From contig CAKQPT010000020.1 in the NCBI GenBank assembly GCA_934270345.1, positions 1 to 45,504 of the forward strand: DNA of 45,504 nucleotides. The letters are read 5' to 3'. Of this stretch, positions 24,832-32,568 are shown piece after piece; positions within the stretch are counted from its first letter, which is position 1, and each line of letters starts with the position of its first letter. The notes beneath the pieces are model-generated. The model worked only from the letters and a program-made list of their open reading frames with translations. It did not search any database and was not told the origin of the DNA. Source of the stretch: an uncultured Oribacterium sp. (GTDB lineage: Bacteria; Bacillota; Clostridia; Lachnospirales; Lachnospiraceae). Position numbers and translations under genes: made by a program.

Positions 24832-26005
24832 ACTCGCACTGAAGAGTATATGGTCGAACCGGCTGCGCTCGTTTCTCACGATGCTCGGTATCATCATCGG
24901 TGTCGCTGCCGTTATCATCCTGGTCGGTATCGTAAACGGTGAGATGTCCTACATGACGGAGAGCTTCGCCTCGATGGGTACGAATCGGATCACGGTGAGC
25001 ATCACGAATCTGCGGTCACGATCCGTCGATGTGGATGAGATGTATGATTTTTTCGAGGAGCAGTCGCAGTACTTTTCCTACATGTCGCCGACGGTGACGG
25101 TAGGTGCGACCGTGAAGGTCGGCAATGAAAACTCGACGACGACGAAAACGACGGGTGTCTCCGAGGACTATCTGACGATCCTGGATGAGAACCTGCTGAG
25201 CGGTCGTTTCATCCAATATGCGGATATCGCCGCACGACAGAAGGTGGCCGTCATCGGTTACTATATCGCCACCACCTACTATGATTCACCCGCGGCGGCG
25301 ATCGGGCAGAAGATTTCTGTCAACGGTGAGAAGTATGAGATCGTCGGTGTCATCGAACGGCAGACCTCAGAGAGCGACGAGCTGAGCGCAGGTGGCTCCG
25401 ACGACACACTCTACATTCCGTATACGGCTGCGGTGAAGCTGTCACGAAACGGTTCCGTCGGCAGCTACACCTTCTGCGTGCGCGACGAATATGTTGATCA
25501 GGCGGCGACGATCAAAACCTATATCGAGGATTATCTCTACACGATCTTCAAGGATGATGATCTCTATACGGTCACTGCGATGAGCGAGCTGCTCGATTCC
25601 ATGAACGAGATGATCGGCACCATGTCGATGATGCTCGGCGGCATCGCCAGTATCTCCCTCCTGGTTGCGGGTGTCGGTGTCATGAACATCATGCTCGTCT
25701 CCGTCACGGAGCGTACGCGTGAAATCGGTATCCGCAAGGCCCTCGGTGCGAAGCGACGGACGATTCTGTCCCAGTTCGTCATCGAGGCTGCCGTCACGAG
25801 CTCCCTGGGTGGTTTCATCGGCATCGCCGTCGGCTTCATCGGGACGAGTGCGGCCGGAAAGATCATGGGGATCGATGCTGCGCCGACCTTTCTTTCGGTG
25901 CTGGTCTCCTTCATGGTCTCTGTGATGATCGGTCTCATCTTCGGTTATCTTCCGGCCCGTCGTGCCGCGGCGCTGAACCCGATCGACGCGCTCCGCTCGG
26001 ATTGA
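24815..26005 (+). CDS. MacB-type ABC transporter permease
   Basis: Membrane subunit of the exporter, about 396 residues. An N-terminal helix (SFLTMLGIIIGVAAVIILVGI, about 19-39) is followed by an extracellular MacB_PCD domain of about 230 residues. Three C-terminal helices of the FtsX fold come last, with the conserved VSVTERTREIGIRKALGA segment and the final PARRAAALNPIDALR. ATG 24815 follows GGAGG (24807-24811) closely and overlaps the ATPase gene by 17 nt. ATG 24797 is an alternative. Substrates of such systems in Firmicutes include antimicrobial peptides and lipids, but none can be assigned here. Confidence 0.9.
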   Translation: MLNSFKLALKSIWSNRLRSFLTMLGIIIGVAAVIILVGIVNGEMSYMTESFASMGTNRITVSITNLRSRSVDVDEMYDFFEEQSQYFSYMSPTVTVGATVKVGNENSTTTKTTGVSEDYLTILDENLLSGRFIQYADIAARQKVAVIGYYIATTYYDSPAAAIGQKISVNGEKYEIVGVIERQTSESDELSAGGSDDTLYIPYTAAVKLSRNGSVGSYTFCVRDEYVDQAATIKTYIEDYLYTIFKDDDLYTVTAMSELLDSMNEMIGTMSMMLGGIASISLLVAGVGVMNIMLVSVTERTREIGIRKALGAKRRTILSQFVIEAAVTSSLGGFIGIAVGFIGTSAAGKIMGIDAAPTFLSVLVSFMVSVMIGLIFGYLPARRAAALNPIDALRSD

Positions 26006-26025
26006 TGAACACTTGAATTTTCTTA

Positions 26026-26055
26026 TTTACAATTCGGGTGGTGCAGTGGTATGAT
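26026..26055 (+). promoter_or_regulatory. probable pyrG promoter
   Basis: TTTACA (26026-26031) and TATGAT (26050-26055) are separated by 18 bp, about 220 bp before the pyrG start. This leaves a long leader containing two hairpins. Confidence 0.55.
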
Positions 26056-26103
26056 TCTCGTGTTTTTATTTTCTGAAACTGTGTGAATAGAAGCGGAGAT
26101 AAA

Positions 26104-26189
26104 AACATATCGATATTTATATGTTAAGAGGTGGCAATGGCGTCACAGGGGCAAGGAAGAGTGTCCCTGCGTCAGGTCACCTCTTTTTT
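26104..26189 (+). terminator. pyrG leader: tandem hairpins with terminator-like T-run
   Basis: AACATAT (26104-26110) pairs with ATATGTT (26119-26125). Immediately after, AAGAGGTG (26126-26133) pairs with CACCTCTT (26178-26185), with an internal CAGGG/CCCTG stem, followed by a run of T. The structure precedes pyrG by about 90 bp. In Bacillus subtilis pyrG is regulated by a leader terminator responding to CTP. That mechanism needs a GGG transcription start, which is not visible here. It may be simply the terminator of the preceding operon. Confidence 0.6.
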
Positions 26190-26279
26190 AGTGCGTCGTT
26201 GCCGTAGCAGATACGGGTGGCGATTGCATGGCGCATGAGGCATTGGCCTGCTTCATGAGGGATCACGAAAGGGGAGCAT

Positions 26280-27875
26280 ATGATCAAGTACGTATTTGTC
26301 ACCGGTGGCGTCGTTTCCGGACTCGGAAAGGGGATTACAGCCGCTTCGCTCGGTCGTCTTCTGAAGGCGCGTGGCTATAAGGTTACCATGCAGAAGTTCG
26401 ATCCGTACATCAACATCGATCCGGGTACGATGAACCCGATTCAGCATGGTGAGGTTTTCGTCACGGATGATGGTACGGAGACGGACCTCGATCTCGGTCA
26501 CTACGAGCGTTTCATCGACGAGTCCCTGGACCACAGGAGCAATGTCACCTCCGGTAAGGTGTACTGGTCTGTCCTCAACAAGGAGCGTCACGGTGAGTAT
26601 GAGGGTCATACCGTTCAGGTCATACCGCACATCACGAACGAGATCAAGAGTGATTTCTATCATTCGGATGACAAGAGCGAGGATCGCATCGCCATCATCG
26701 AGGTCGGTGGTACCGTCGGTGATATCGAGTCCCAGCCGTTCCTCGAGGCGATTCGTCAGTTCCAGCAGGAGGTCGGTCACGAGAATGCCATCATGATTCA
26801 TGTGACGCTGATTCCGTATCTGCATGCGTCCGAGGAGCTGAAGACGAAGCCGACACAGATGAGCGTACGTGAGCTTCAGCGGCTCGGTCTCCAGGCGGAC
26901 ATCCTCGTCTGCCGTACCGAGTATCCGATTCCGCAGGATATCCGTGAGAAGATCGGCCTTTTCTGTAATGTGCCGGCGAACCATGTCCTGCAGAATACCA
27001 ATGCAGAGTTCATCTACGAGGTGCCGCTCATGATGGAGCACGAGCATCTCGCGCAGTCGGTGCTCGAGTGTCTTCACCTGCCATGCCCGGAGCCGGATCT
27101 CTCCGACTGGACACATATGGTCGAGAATCTGCGTCACCCGAGCCGCGAGACGGTCATCGCCATCGTCGGCAAGTATACGCAGCTACATGATGCCTACCTC
27201 AGTGTCGTGGAGGCCCTGAAGCACGGCGGCATCGCAAATCGTGCGAAGGTGAAGATTCGCTGGGTGGATTCCGAGGAGCTCGAGAAGTCCGGTGCGGAGA
27301 CGCTGCTTGCCGGGGTCGATGGCATCCTGGTGCCGGGCGGTTTCGGTTCCCGTGGTATCGAGGGTATGATCATGGCGGCACAGTACGCGCGTGAGCATAA
27401 GATTCCGTACCTCGGCATCTGCCTCGGTATGCAGATCGCGATCATCGAGTTCGCACGGGATGTGCTCGGCTGGGCAGACGCCAACTCGACGGAGTTCGAT
27501 CCGAACACGGAGCATCCGGTCATCGACCTGATGCCGGAGCAGAAGAGCGTCACCGATCTCGGCGGTACGATGCGTCTCGGTGCATACCCTTGCGTACTGA
27601 GTGACGGTTCGAAGGCCCACGCTCTCTATGGCACGACGCAGATTTCCGAGCGTCACCGTCATCGTTATGAGGTCAATAATGACTTCCGCGCAGAGCTCGA
27701 GGAAGCCGGTATGCAGCTCGTCGGCCAGTCCCCGGACGGTCACATCGTGGAGATGATCGAGCTGGCGGATCATCCGTACTTCGTCGCTACCCAGGCGCAC
27801 CCGGAGTTCAAGTCCCGCCCGAACAACGCGCATCCGCTGTTCCGCGGCCTGATCGAGGCGTCGCTTCGCAAGTAA
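26280..27875 (+). CDS. pyrG: CTP synthase
   Basis: Makes CTP from UTP, ATP and glutamine. The amidoligase domain (about 1-265) starts with [16 protein letters not shown], containing the P-loop. It includes GGTVGDIES, binding the nucleotide substrate and the inhibitor CTP. The class I glutamine amidotransferase domain (about 290-531) has nucleophile C381 in GICLGMQ and the H507/E509 pair in QAHPEF. The length of 531 residues is normal. The gene is single, with a structured leader and its own terminator, so it is likely tuned to pyrimidine supply. Confidence 0.96.
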   Translation: MIKYVFVTGGVVSGLGKGITAASLGRLLKARGYKVTMQKFDPYINIDPGTMNPIQHGEVFVTDDGTETDLDLGHYERFIDESLDHRSNVTSGKVYWSVLNKERHGEYEGHTVQVIPHITNEIKSDFYHSDDKSEDRIAIIEVGGTVGDIESQPFLEAIRQFQQEVGHENAIMIHVTLIPYLHASEELKTKPTQMSVRELQRLGLQADILVCRTEYPIPQDIREKIGLFCNVPANHVLQNTNAEFIYEVPLMMEHEHLAQSVLECLHLPCPEPDLSDWTHMVENLRHPSRETVIAIVGKYTQLHDAYLSVVEALKHGGIANRAKVKIRWVDSEELEKSGAETLLAGVDGILVPGGFGSRGIEGMIMAAQYAREHKIPYLGICLGMQIAIIEFARDVLGWADANSTEFDPNTEHPVIDLMPEQKSVTDLGGTMRLGAYPCVLSDGSKAHALYGTTQISERHRHRYEVNNDFRAELEEAGMQLVGQSPDGHIVEMIELADHPYFVATQAHPEFKSRPNNAHPLFRGLIEASLRK

Positions 27876-27887
27876 TTCTATATGTAC

Positions 27888-27916
27888 AGCCCCGGAGATC
27901 CTCCGGGGCTTTTTTC
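27888..27916 (+). terminator. pyrG terminator
   Basis: AGCCCCGGA and TCCGGGGCT form a 9-bp stem with a GATCC loop and a run of T, 12 bp after the stop codon. Confidence 0.88.
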
Positions 27917-28013
27917 ACATTTACGTTTGTTCATATGATGATTTACGTGTTGACAGCTGTGTTATTCTAGAGAACAGCGATAAAGAATGACAACAAAGGA
28001 GAACAAACACTAG

Positions 28014-29078
28014 ATGGAAATGATTTTAGATGCACTTCTCGATGCGATACTGGATACAGCGAAGCTGATCCCGTTTCTGTTCATCACCTATATGGGAATG
28101 GAATACCTCGAGCATAAGGCCGAGAAGCATACGACGGGGATGCTGGAGAAGGCCGGACACTTCGGGCCGCTGATCGGTGCGGTCGTGGGAATCCTGCCAC
28201 AGTGTGGCTTCTCGGCGGCGGCCTCCAGCCTGTTTGCGGGCGGTGTGATTTCGGTCGGCACCCTGATTGCGGTCTTCCTGTCGACCTCGGATGAGATGCT
28301 GCCGATTTTTATCTCGGAGGGTGTACATCCGGCGACGATGCTGAAGATTCTGGCGACGAAGGCGATGCTGGGTCTCATCAGTGGCTTCCTGCTCGACCTC
28401 TTCATGCGGCATGGCCGCCACACGAAGGCTCCGGAGAAGCATATCCACGACCTCTGCGTACATGAGCACTGTGCCTGTGACGATGATGCCGAGGAAGAGG
28501 ACACGCTCCATACTGCGAATGCTCATGACGGAGAAGCGTCCCATGCGCACGATGTGCAGGTTTCGCACCATTCTCACGAGGCCAATGCAGACGAGCACGC
28601 ACATCGTCACGTCGCGGAGGAGCATCACAGCCACAAGCATGCGCATGCAGGACATCATCACCACCATCATCAGAAGGGCTTCCTGGGCATCGCGATGCCG
28701 GCGCTCCATCATACGATTCAGATCACCGGCTTCATCTTCTTCATCACCCTGATCATCACCCTCCTGGTCGAGGGCATCGGTGCCGAGGCCATCGGCCACT
28801 TCCTTTCCGGAAAGCCGATTGTCGGTGTCTTTCTGGCCGGCGTCGTCGGTCTGATCCCGAACTGTGCAGCGTCCGTCAGCATTACACAGCTGTACCTGAT
28901 GGGGATACTGAATGCCGGACAGATGATGGCCGGTCTGCTGGTCGGTGCCGGTGTCGGACTGCTCGTTCTGTTCCGTACGAATGATCATCCGAACGAGAAC
29001 CTCCGGATCACGATCATGCTGTATGGTCTCGGCGTGTTCTGGGGACTTGTGATCGAGTATCTGGGCATCGTATTCTGA
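28014..29078 (+). CDS. putative heavy-metal/metalloid exporter with His-rich loop (ArsP_2-like)
   Basis: Polytopic membrane protein of 354 residues resembling the putative 10-TM heavy-metal exporter family, which database names variously link to arsenic or manganese. Two homologous halves each contain a Pro-x-Cys motif in a membrane helix, LPQCGFSAA (61-69) and IPNCAASVS (281-289). They suggest inverted-repeat topology with a central metal or thiol site. The loop between them (about 133-220) holds 27 histidines, three cysteines and many acidic residues, including a run of six His, and would bind transition metals strongly. AAGGAG lies 12 nt before the ATG. TTGACA at 27950-27955 is a possible -35 but lacks a good -10. 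No metalloregulator is adjacent. Confidence 0.75.
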   Translation: MEMILDALLDAILDTAKLIPFLFITYMGMEYLEHKAEKHTTGMLEKAGHFGPLIGAVVGILPQCGFSAAASSLFAGGVISVGTLIAVFLSTSDEMLPIFISEGVHPATMLKILATKAMLGLISGFLLDLFMRHGRHTKAPEKHIHDLCVHEHCACDDDAEEEDTLHTANAHDGEASHAHDVQVSHHSHEANADEHAHRHVAEEHHSHKHAHAGHHHHHHQKGFLGIAMPALHHTIQITGFIFFITLIITLLVEGIGAEAIGHFLSGKPIVGVFLAGVVGLIPNCAASVSITQLYLMGILNAGQMMAGLLVGAGVGLLVLFRTNDHPNENLRITIMLYGLGVFWGLVIEYLGIVF

Positions 29079-29117
29079 TGCCGGATACGTAAAAATCTTA
29101 AATACGGATGCTTTTTT
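29065..29117 (+). terminator. terminator overlapping the exporter stop codon
   Basis: GCATCGTATT (29065-29074) can pair with AATACGGATGC (29101-29111) with one bulged base, followed by six T. The 5' arm lies in the last codons of the gene. Confidence 0.5.
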
Positions 29118-29136
29118 AATTTTTCTCGTTTACTTT

Positions 29137-29166
29137 TTGATACCAGCCGACTACTATAAGTATAAG
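29137..29166 (+). promoter_or_regulatory. promoter of the BTAD-type regulator
   Basis: TTGATA (29137-29142) and TATAAG (29161-29166) are separated by 18 bp. A duplicate TATAAG sits at 29155-29160. Confidence 0.5.
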
Positions 29167-29219
29167 GAACGTTCGATCATAGGGAAGGTTCAATCAGAAA
29201 GAGAAGGGCAGGAAGACGT

Positions 29220-30488
29220 ATGCCGACAGATGAAAAGCGTATCGTTATACAGATGCTGGGGCAGTTTGCCGTTACCGTAGATGGTCAGCATCTCTACTTC
29301 GGAGAAAATAATAAGGCGAATTTCCTGAAGCTGATTCAGGTGATCCTCCTATATCATGAGACGGGTATCGCGAAGCGGGAGCTGATCGACTATGTGTTCG
29401 GTTATAAGGAGCTGCTGGATGAGAATAACAGCCTGAATAATCTGCTTCACCAGGCGCGGACGCAGCTGAAAAAAAGCGGGATGCCGGGGAAGCGGTATAT
29501 CGAAGGCCGGAAGGGCGTGTATACGCCGGAGCTGCCGGAGGGCTATGGCTTTTCGTATGATTTCGCAGATTTCCGACGGCTCTGTCAGCGGGCCCAGGCG
29601 GCCATCGCACTGGAAGAAAAGGCAGCCCTCTATGAGCAGGCCGCTGCGCTGTACCAGGGTGAGCTTCTGCCGGATTTTTCAACTGAAAACTGGGTCATCG
29701 TCGAGTCCATCCGCTTAAAGGAAAGCTATGATGAGCTGGTGCGCTTCCTCGGCGGTTTCTACCGTGATAAGCAGGATTATGAGCGTTTGTATCAGCTGTA
29801 TAACCAGGCGGCCCGGATCTACCCGGAGAGCGGCTGGCAGATCCAGCTGATCGATGCGCTGATTCTGAAGAAGCAGACGAAGGAAGCCTATGAGCTGTAC
29901 AATAAAACCGCCCGCTACTATCTGGACGAGCTGGAGGTTCCGCTCCCGGATGAGCTGGTGCAGTGCTACGCCCGCATCTACGAGGAACTGAAGGTCGTAT
30001 CGGAGAATATCGGGGATATCCAGGCGGATATTCTGAAGCGGGATGCGGCGCTGAAGAGCTGTGAGGATCCGGAGCCGCGGACCGGTTCCTACTACTGTGC
30101 CTACGCGAGCTTCATCGATGTCTATAATGTACTTCGCCGGAATATGTCCCGCCGTGGCAGCAGTATCTTCATGATGCTCTGCACGCTCGTCGATTACGAG
30201 GGAAAGCCGATCCAGAATCCGGAAAAGCTGAACGCGCGCTCAGAGGCGCTGAAGCAGGCACTGTACGAAGGGCTGCGCCAGGGCGATGTGTTTACGAAGT
30301 ACAGCTCGAGCCAGTATCTGCTCCTGCTGATCGGTACGAAAAAGGAGGACTGCAGCATCATCTACCAGCGTCTCGCACGGAAGCTGAAGGAGCTGACCGG
30401 ACCACGCGCAGAGCTTCGCTACCGTATCGTATCGCTCGCGGAAATCCCGGCGATCCTGGACAAAACGAAAAATGTCGAAAATGGTTAG
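29220..30488 (+). CDS. BTAD/SARP-like transcriptional regulator with degenerate GGDEF-like C-terminus
   Basis: A 422-residue regulator. The N-terminal 100 residues (IQMLGQFAVTVDGQHLYF, then a winged-helix with LLHQARTQLKKSG) match the OmpR-type DNA-binding domain of SARP proteins. The BTAD/TPR-like helical region follows (about 115-250, ENWVIVESIRLKESYDELV, ALILKKQTKEAYELY). The C-terminal 140 residues look like the alpha/beta pattern of a GGDEF domain: an SIFMMLCTLVD strand, then LRQGDVFTKYSSSQYLLLL. The GGDEF loop is replaced by YSSSQ, so cyclase activity is not expected. It precedes a sodium symporter gene, a possible target. Function is otherwise unknown. Confidence 0.7.
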   Translation: MPTDEKRIVIQMLGQFAVTVDGQHLYFGENNKANFLKLIQVILLYHETGIAKRELIDYVFGYKELLDENNSLNNLLHQARTQLKKSGMPGKRYIEGRKGVYTPELPEGYGFSYDFADFRRLCQRAQAAIALEEKAALYEQAAALYQGELLPDFSTENWVIVESIRLKESYDELVRFLGGFYRDKQDYERLYQLYNQAARIYPESGWQIQLIDALILKKQTKEAYELYNKTARYYLDELEVPLPDELVQCYARIYEELKVVSENIGDIQADILKRDAALKSCEDPEPRTGSYYCAYASFIDVYNVLRRNMSRRGSSIFMMLCTLVDYEGKPIQNPEKLNARSEALKQALYEGLRQGDVFTKYSSSQYLLLLIGTKKEDCSIIYQRLARKLKELTGPRAELRYRIVSLAEIPAILDKTKNVENG

Positions 30489-30610
30489 TGCAAAATAAGC
30501 AGAAACTGTTTAAAATAGTGTATCTGTCTGAGTTCATATGGGCTTTCGATTCAGCTTCGGAATTTCATATCTGAAACAGCAGGTACACTTTTTTTATAGG
30601 GGGAAACACT

Positions 30611-31987
30611 ATGGGTAAACGGGAAGGCTTTAAATCCCGCATCGGCTTCATCCTGGTCAGTGCAGGATGTGCCATCGGTATCGGAAACGTATGGAAGTTT
30701 CCGTATCTCGTCGGACAGAACGGCGGTGGTATCTTCGTGCTGTTCTATCTGATCTTTCTGGTCATCATGGGAATTCCGGTGCTCACGATGGAGCTCGCCG
30801 TCGGACGGGCATCGCATAAGAGTGCCGTGCGCGCCTACGAGGCGCTGGAACCGAAGGGGAGCAGGTGGCACATTCATGGCTGGTTTGCGACCGCCGGTTC
30901 GTATCTTCTGATGATGTACTACACGACGGTATCCGGCTGGATGCTGTCCTACTTCTTCAAGTTCATACTGGGTGTCTTCGACGGGATCAGCACGGAAGCC
31001 GCGGATGAGGTCTTCGCGAAGCTGATGAACTCTCCGGAAGAGATGATGCTGAGCATGGCCGTGACCGTACTGGTCGGCTTCCTGGTCTGCTCCTTCGGTC
31101 TTCAGAAGGGCCTCGAGAAGGTGACGACGGTCATGATGACGGCATTGCTCGCGCTCATCGTCGTACTGGCCTTCCACAGCCTGACGCTTCCGAACTCCGC
31201 GGAGGGCACGCGTTTCTATCTGATTCCGAGCCTCGCGCGTGTGGCAGAGCAGGGCGGTGGCAGTATGCTGAAGGGCTTCGGCTCCGTGATCTCGGCGGCC
31301 ATGAACCAGGCCTTCTTCACCCTGAGCCTCGGCATCGCCTGCATCGAGATCTTCGGCTCCTATATGTCCGACGATTATACACTGGTCGGTGAGTCTGCGC
31401 GTATCTGCGTGCTCGACACCTTCGTCGCGATCATGTCCGGCCTGATCATCTTCCCGGCCTGCTTCGCCTTCAAGGTGCAGCCGGATGCCGGCCCGAGTCT
31501 GATTTTCCTGACCCTGCCGAAGGTGTTCATGAATATGGCGGGCGGACGCCTCTGGGGCTCCATGTTCTTCCTCTTCATGAGCTTCGCAAGCTTCAGCACC
31601 GTCATCACTGTCTTCGAGAATCTGCTCTCGACCTCCATCGATAACTTCGGATGGGAGCGGAAGAAGGCCGTCTACCGGAACTGCATCTTCGTACTGCTTG
31701 CAAGCGTACCGTGCGTGCTGGGCTTCAACCTCTGGTCGGATCTCCACATCATCGGTGCCCGCAGCGTACTGGATTCCGAGGATTTCATCGTGTCGAACCT
31801 CCTGCTGCCGGCCGGTTCACTCATCTACCTTCTGTTCTGTGTAAGTAAATGGGGCTGGGGCTTCGATCACTACCTCGCAGAGTGCAACAAGGGTGAGGGC
31901 CTCAAGCTGCCGGCGGCCATCAAGCCGTACTTCCAGTTCATCCTTCCGGTACTGATCTTCATCATCCTGATCCAGGGACTGATCTGA
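30611..31987 (+). CDS. neurotransmitter:sodium symporter (NSS/SNF) family transporter
   Basis: Sodium-coupled amino-acid transporter of the LeuT fold, 458 residues with about 11-12 helices, as in bacterial MhsT/TnaT-type members. TM1 carries the family signature AGCAIGIGNVWKFPY (18-32), whose unwound part binds Na+ and substrate. TM6 lies near 210-240, and the TM7-8 region includes FSTVITVFENLLSTSIDNFGW, a serine-rich Na2-site element. The substrate is probably a neutral or aromatic amino acid, not resolved here. A TAAAAT at 30511-30516 may be the -10. The leader carries TTCATAT twice, and GGGGGAAA precedes the ATG. Confidence 0.9.
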   Translation: MGKREGFKSRIGFILVSAGCAIGIGNVWKFPYLVGQNGGGIFVLFYLIFLVIMGIPVLTMELAVGRASHKSAVRAYEALEPKGSRWHIHGWFATAGSYLLMMYYTTVSGWMLSYFFKFILGVFDGISTEAADEVFAKLMNSPEEMMLSMAVTVLVGFLVCSFGLQKGLEKVTTVMMTALLALIVVLAFHSLTLPNSAEGTRFYLIPSLARVAEQGGGSMLKGFGSVISAAMNQAFFTLSLGIACIEIFGSYMSDDYTLVGESARICVLDTFVAIMSGLIIFPACFAFKVQPDAGPSLIFLTLPKVFMNMAGGRLWGSMFFLFMSFASFSTVITVFENLLSTSIDNFGWERKKAVYRNCIFVLLASVPCVLGFNLWSDLHIIGARSVLDSEDFIVSNLLLPAGSLIYLLFCVSKWGWGFDHYLAECNKGEGLKLPAAIKPYFQFILPVLIFIILIQGLI

Positions 31988-32014
31988 GTCTGGTGTCCGC
32001 CCTCCGGGGCCCCT

Positions 32015-32034
32015 GCACTTAACTGCACTTAACT
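32015..32034. repeat. perfect 10-bp tandem repeat before the rimP promoter
   Basis: GCACTTAACT occurs twice in immediate succession, one helical turn apart, 25 bp upstream of the rimP -35. It could be a binding site for an activator or simply a slippage product. Confidence 0.5.
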
Positions 32035-32058
32035 GTTCACTGAATCACGCGAAAAACC

Positions 32059-32087
32059 TTGCATTGTCCCGGGGACCGTGCTATAAA
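32059..32087 (+). promoter_or_regulatory. promoter of the rimP-nusA-infB operon
   Basis: TTGCAT (32059-32064) and TATAAA (32082-32087) are 17 bp apart. The spacer contains the near-perfect palindrome GTCCC-G-GGGAC (32066-32076). The transcript would start near 32094. Confidence 0.7.
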
Positions 32088-32107
32088 TATAGAGTATTTG
32101 TTGACTA

Positions 32108-32142
32108 GTTAAAGGAGCAGGCGTTTCGCCCGCTCCTTTAAC
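32108..32142 (+). promoter_or_regulatory. long hairpin in the rimP leader
   Basis: GTTAAAGGAGCAGGCG (32108-32123) pairs with CGCCCGCTCCTTTAAC (32127-32142) over 16 positions with one A-C mismatch and a TTT loop. It begins about 14 nt into the predicted transcript and is not followed by a T-run. It may stabilise the 5' end, be an RNase III site, or be a NusA-responsive pause/attenuation element. Confidence 0.6.
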
Positions 32143-32163
32143 TTAAGTTTAGAGGAAAATTCA

Positions 32164-32568
32164 ATGCAGGCAAAGGGCAACTATACTGAAAGAGTAAAAA
32201 CGTACCTCGACAGCTTCTGTCCGAAGGAGGGCTACGGTGTCGACAGCGTTACCTTCACTTATGAGAATAATGAGTGGTATCTGCGTGCGTTCATCTATCG
32301 TCTCGATGAGGTGGACATGACCGTAAACGACTGTGCGAAGGTATCCAGACGGCTTTCCAAATGGCTGGACCAGGAGGATTTCATCGATGAGCAGTACATG
32401 CTGGAGGTATGTTCGCTCGGATTCAAGGATCAGCCTGGCAATGAAGATGTGATTCCAGAGGATGTCGAAGAGGAGGCAGAGGCGGCCGAGGAGACCACCG
32501 ATGCGGATTCCGAAGACAGCCATGAAGATACAAATGAAGATACACTTACCGGGAGGGGTAAAAACTAA
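32164..32568 (+). CDS. rimP: RimP-like ribosome maturation factor lacking the C-terminal domain
   Basis: Homologue of RimP, which assists 30S subunit assembly. Residues 1-85 follow the N-terminal RimP domain: GYGVDSVTFTYENNEWYLRAFI, split around 24-45, the DCAKVSRRLSKWLD block (about 56-69) and YMLEVCSLG (about 78-86). The last replaces the usual YxLEVSSPGLDRPL. The SH3/Sm-like C-terminal domain is missing. A 45-residue acidic tail rich in Glu, Asp and Thr follows instead. The protein is 134 residues against a usual 150-160. Only about 150 nt remain before nusA, too little for the missing domain in another frame. The stop overlaps the nusA start by 1 nt. Confidence 0.75.
   Translation: MQAKGNYTERVKTYLDSFCPKEGYGVDSVTFTYENNEWYLRAFIYRLDEVDMTVNDCAKVSRRLSKWLDQEDFIDEQYMLEVCSLGFKDQPGNEDVIPEDVEEEAEAAEETTDADSEDSHEDTNEDTLTGRGKN

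Noticed and set aside
28900..29120. Possible tRNA or T-box sequences in intergenic regions, including upstream of gltX
   Set aside because: No GGTTCGAATCC-like T-arm or TGGN antiterminator bulge motif was seen in the intergenic stretches examined.
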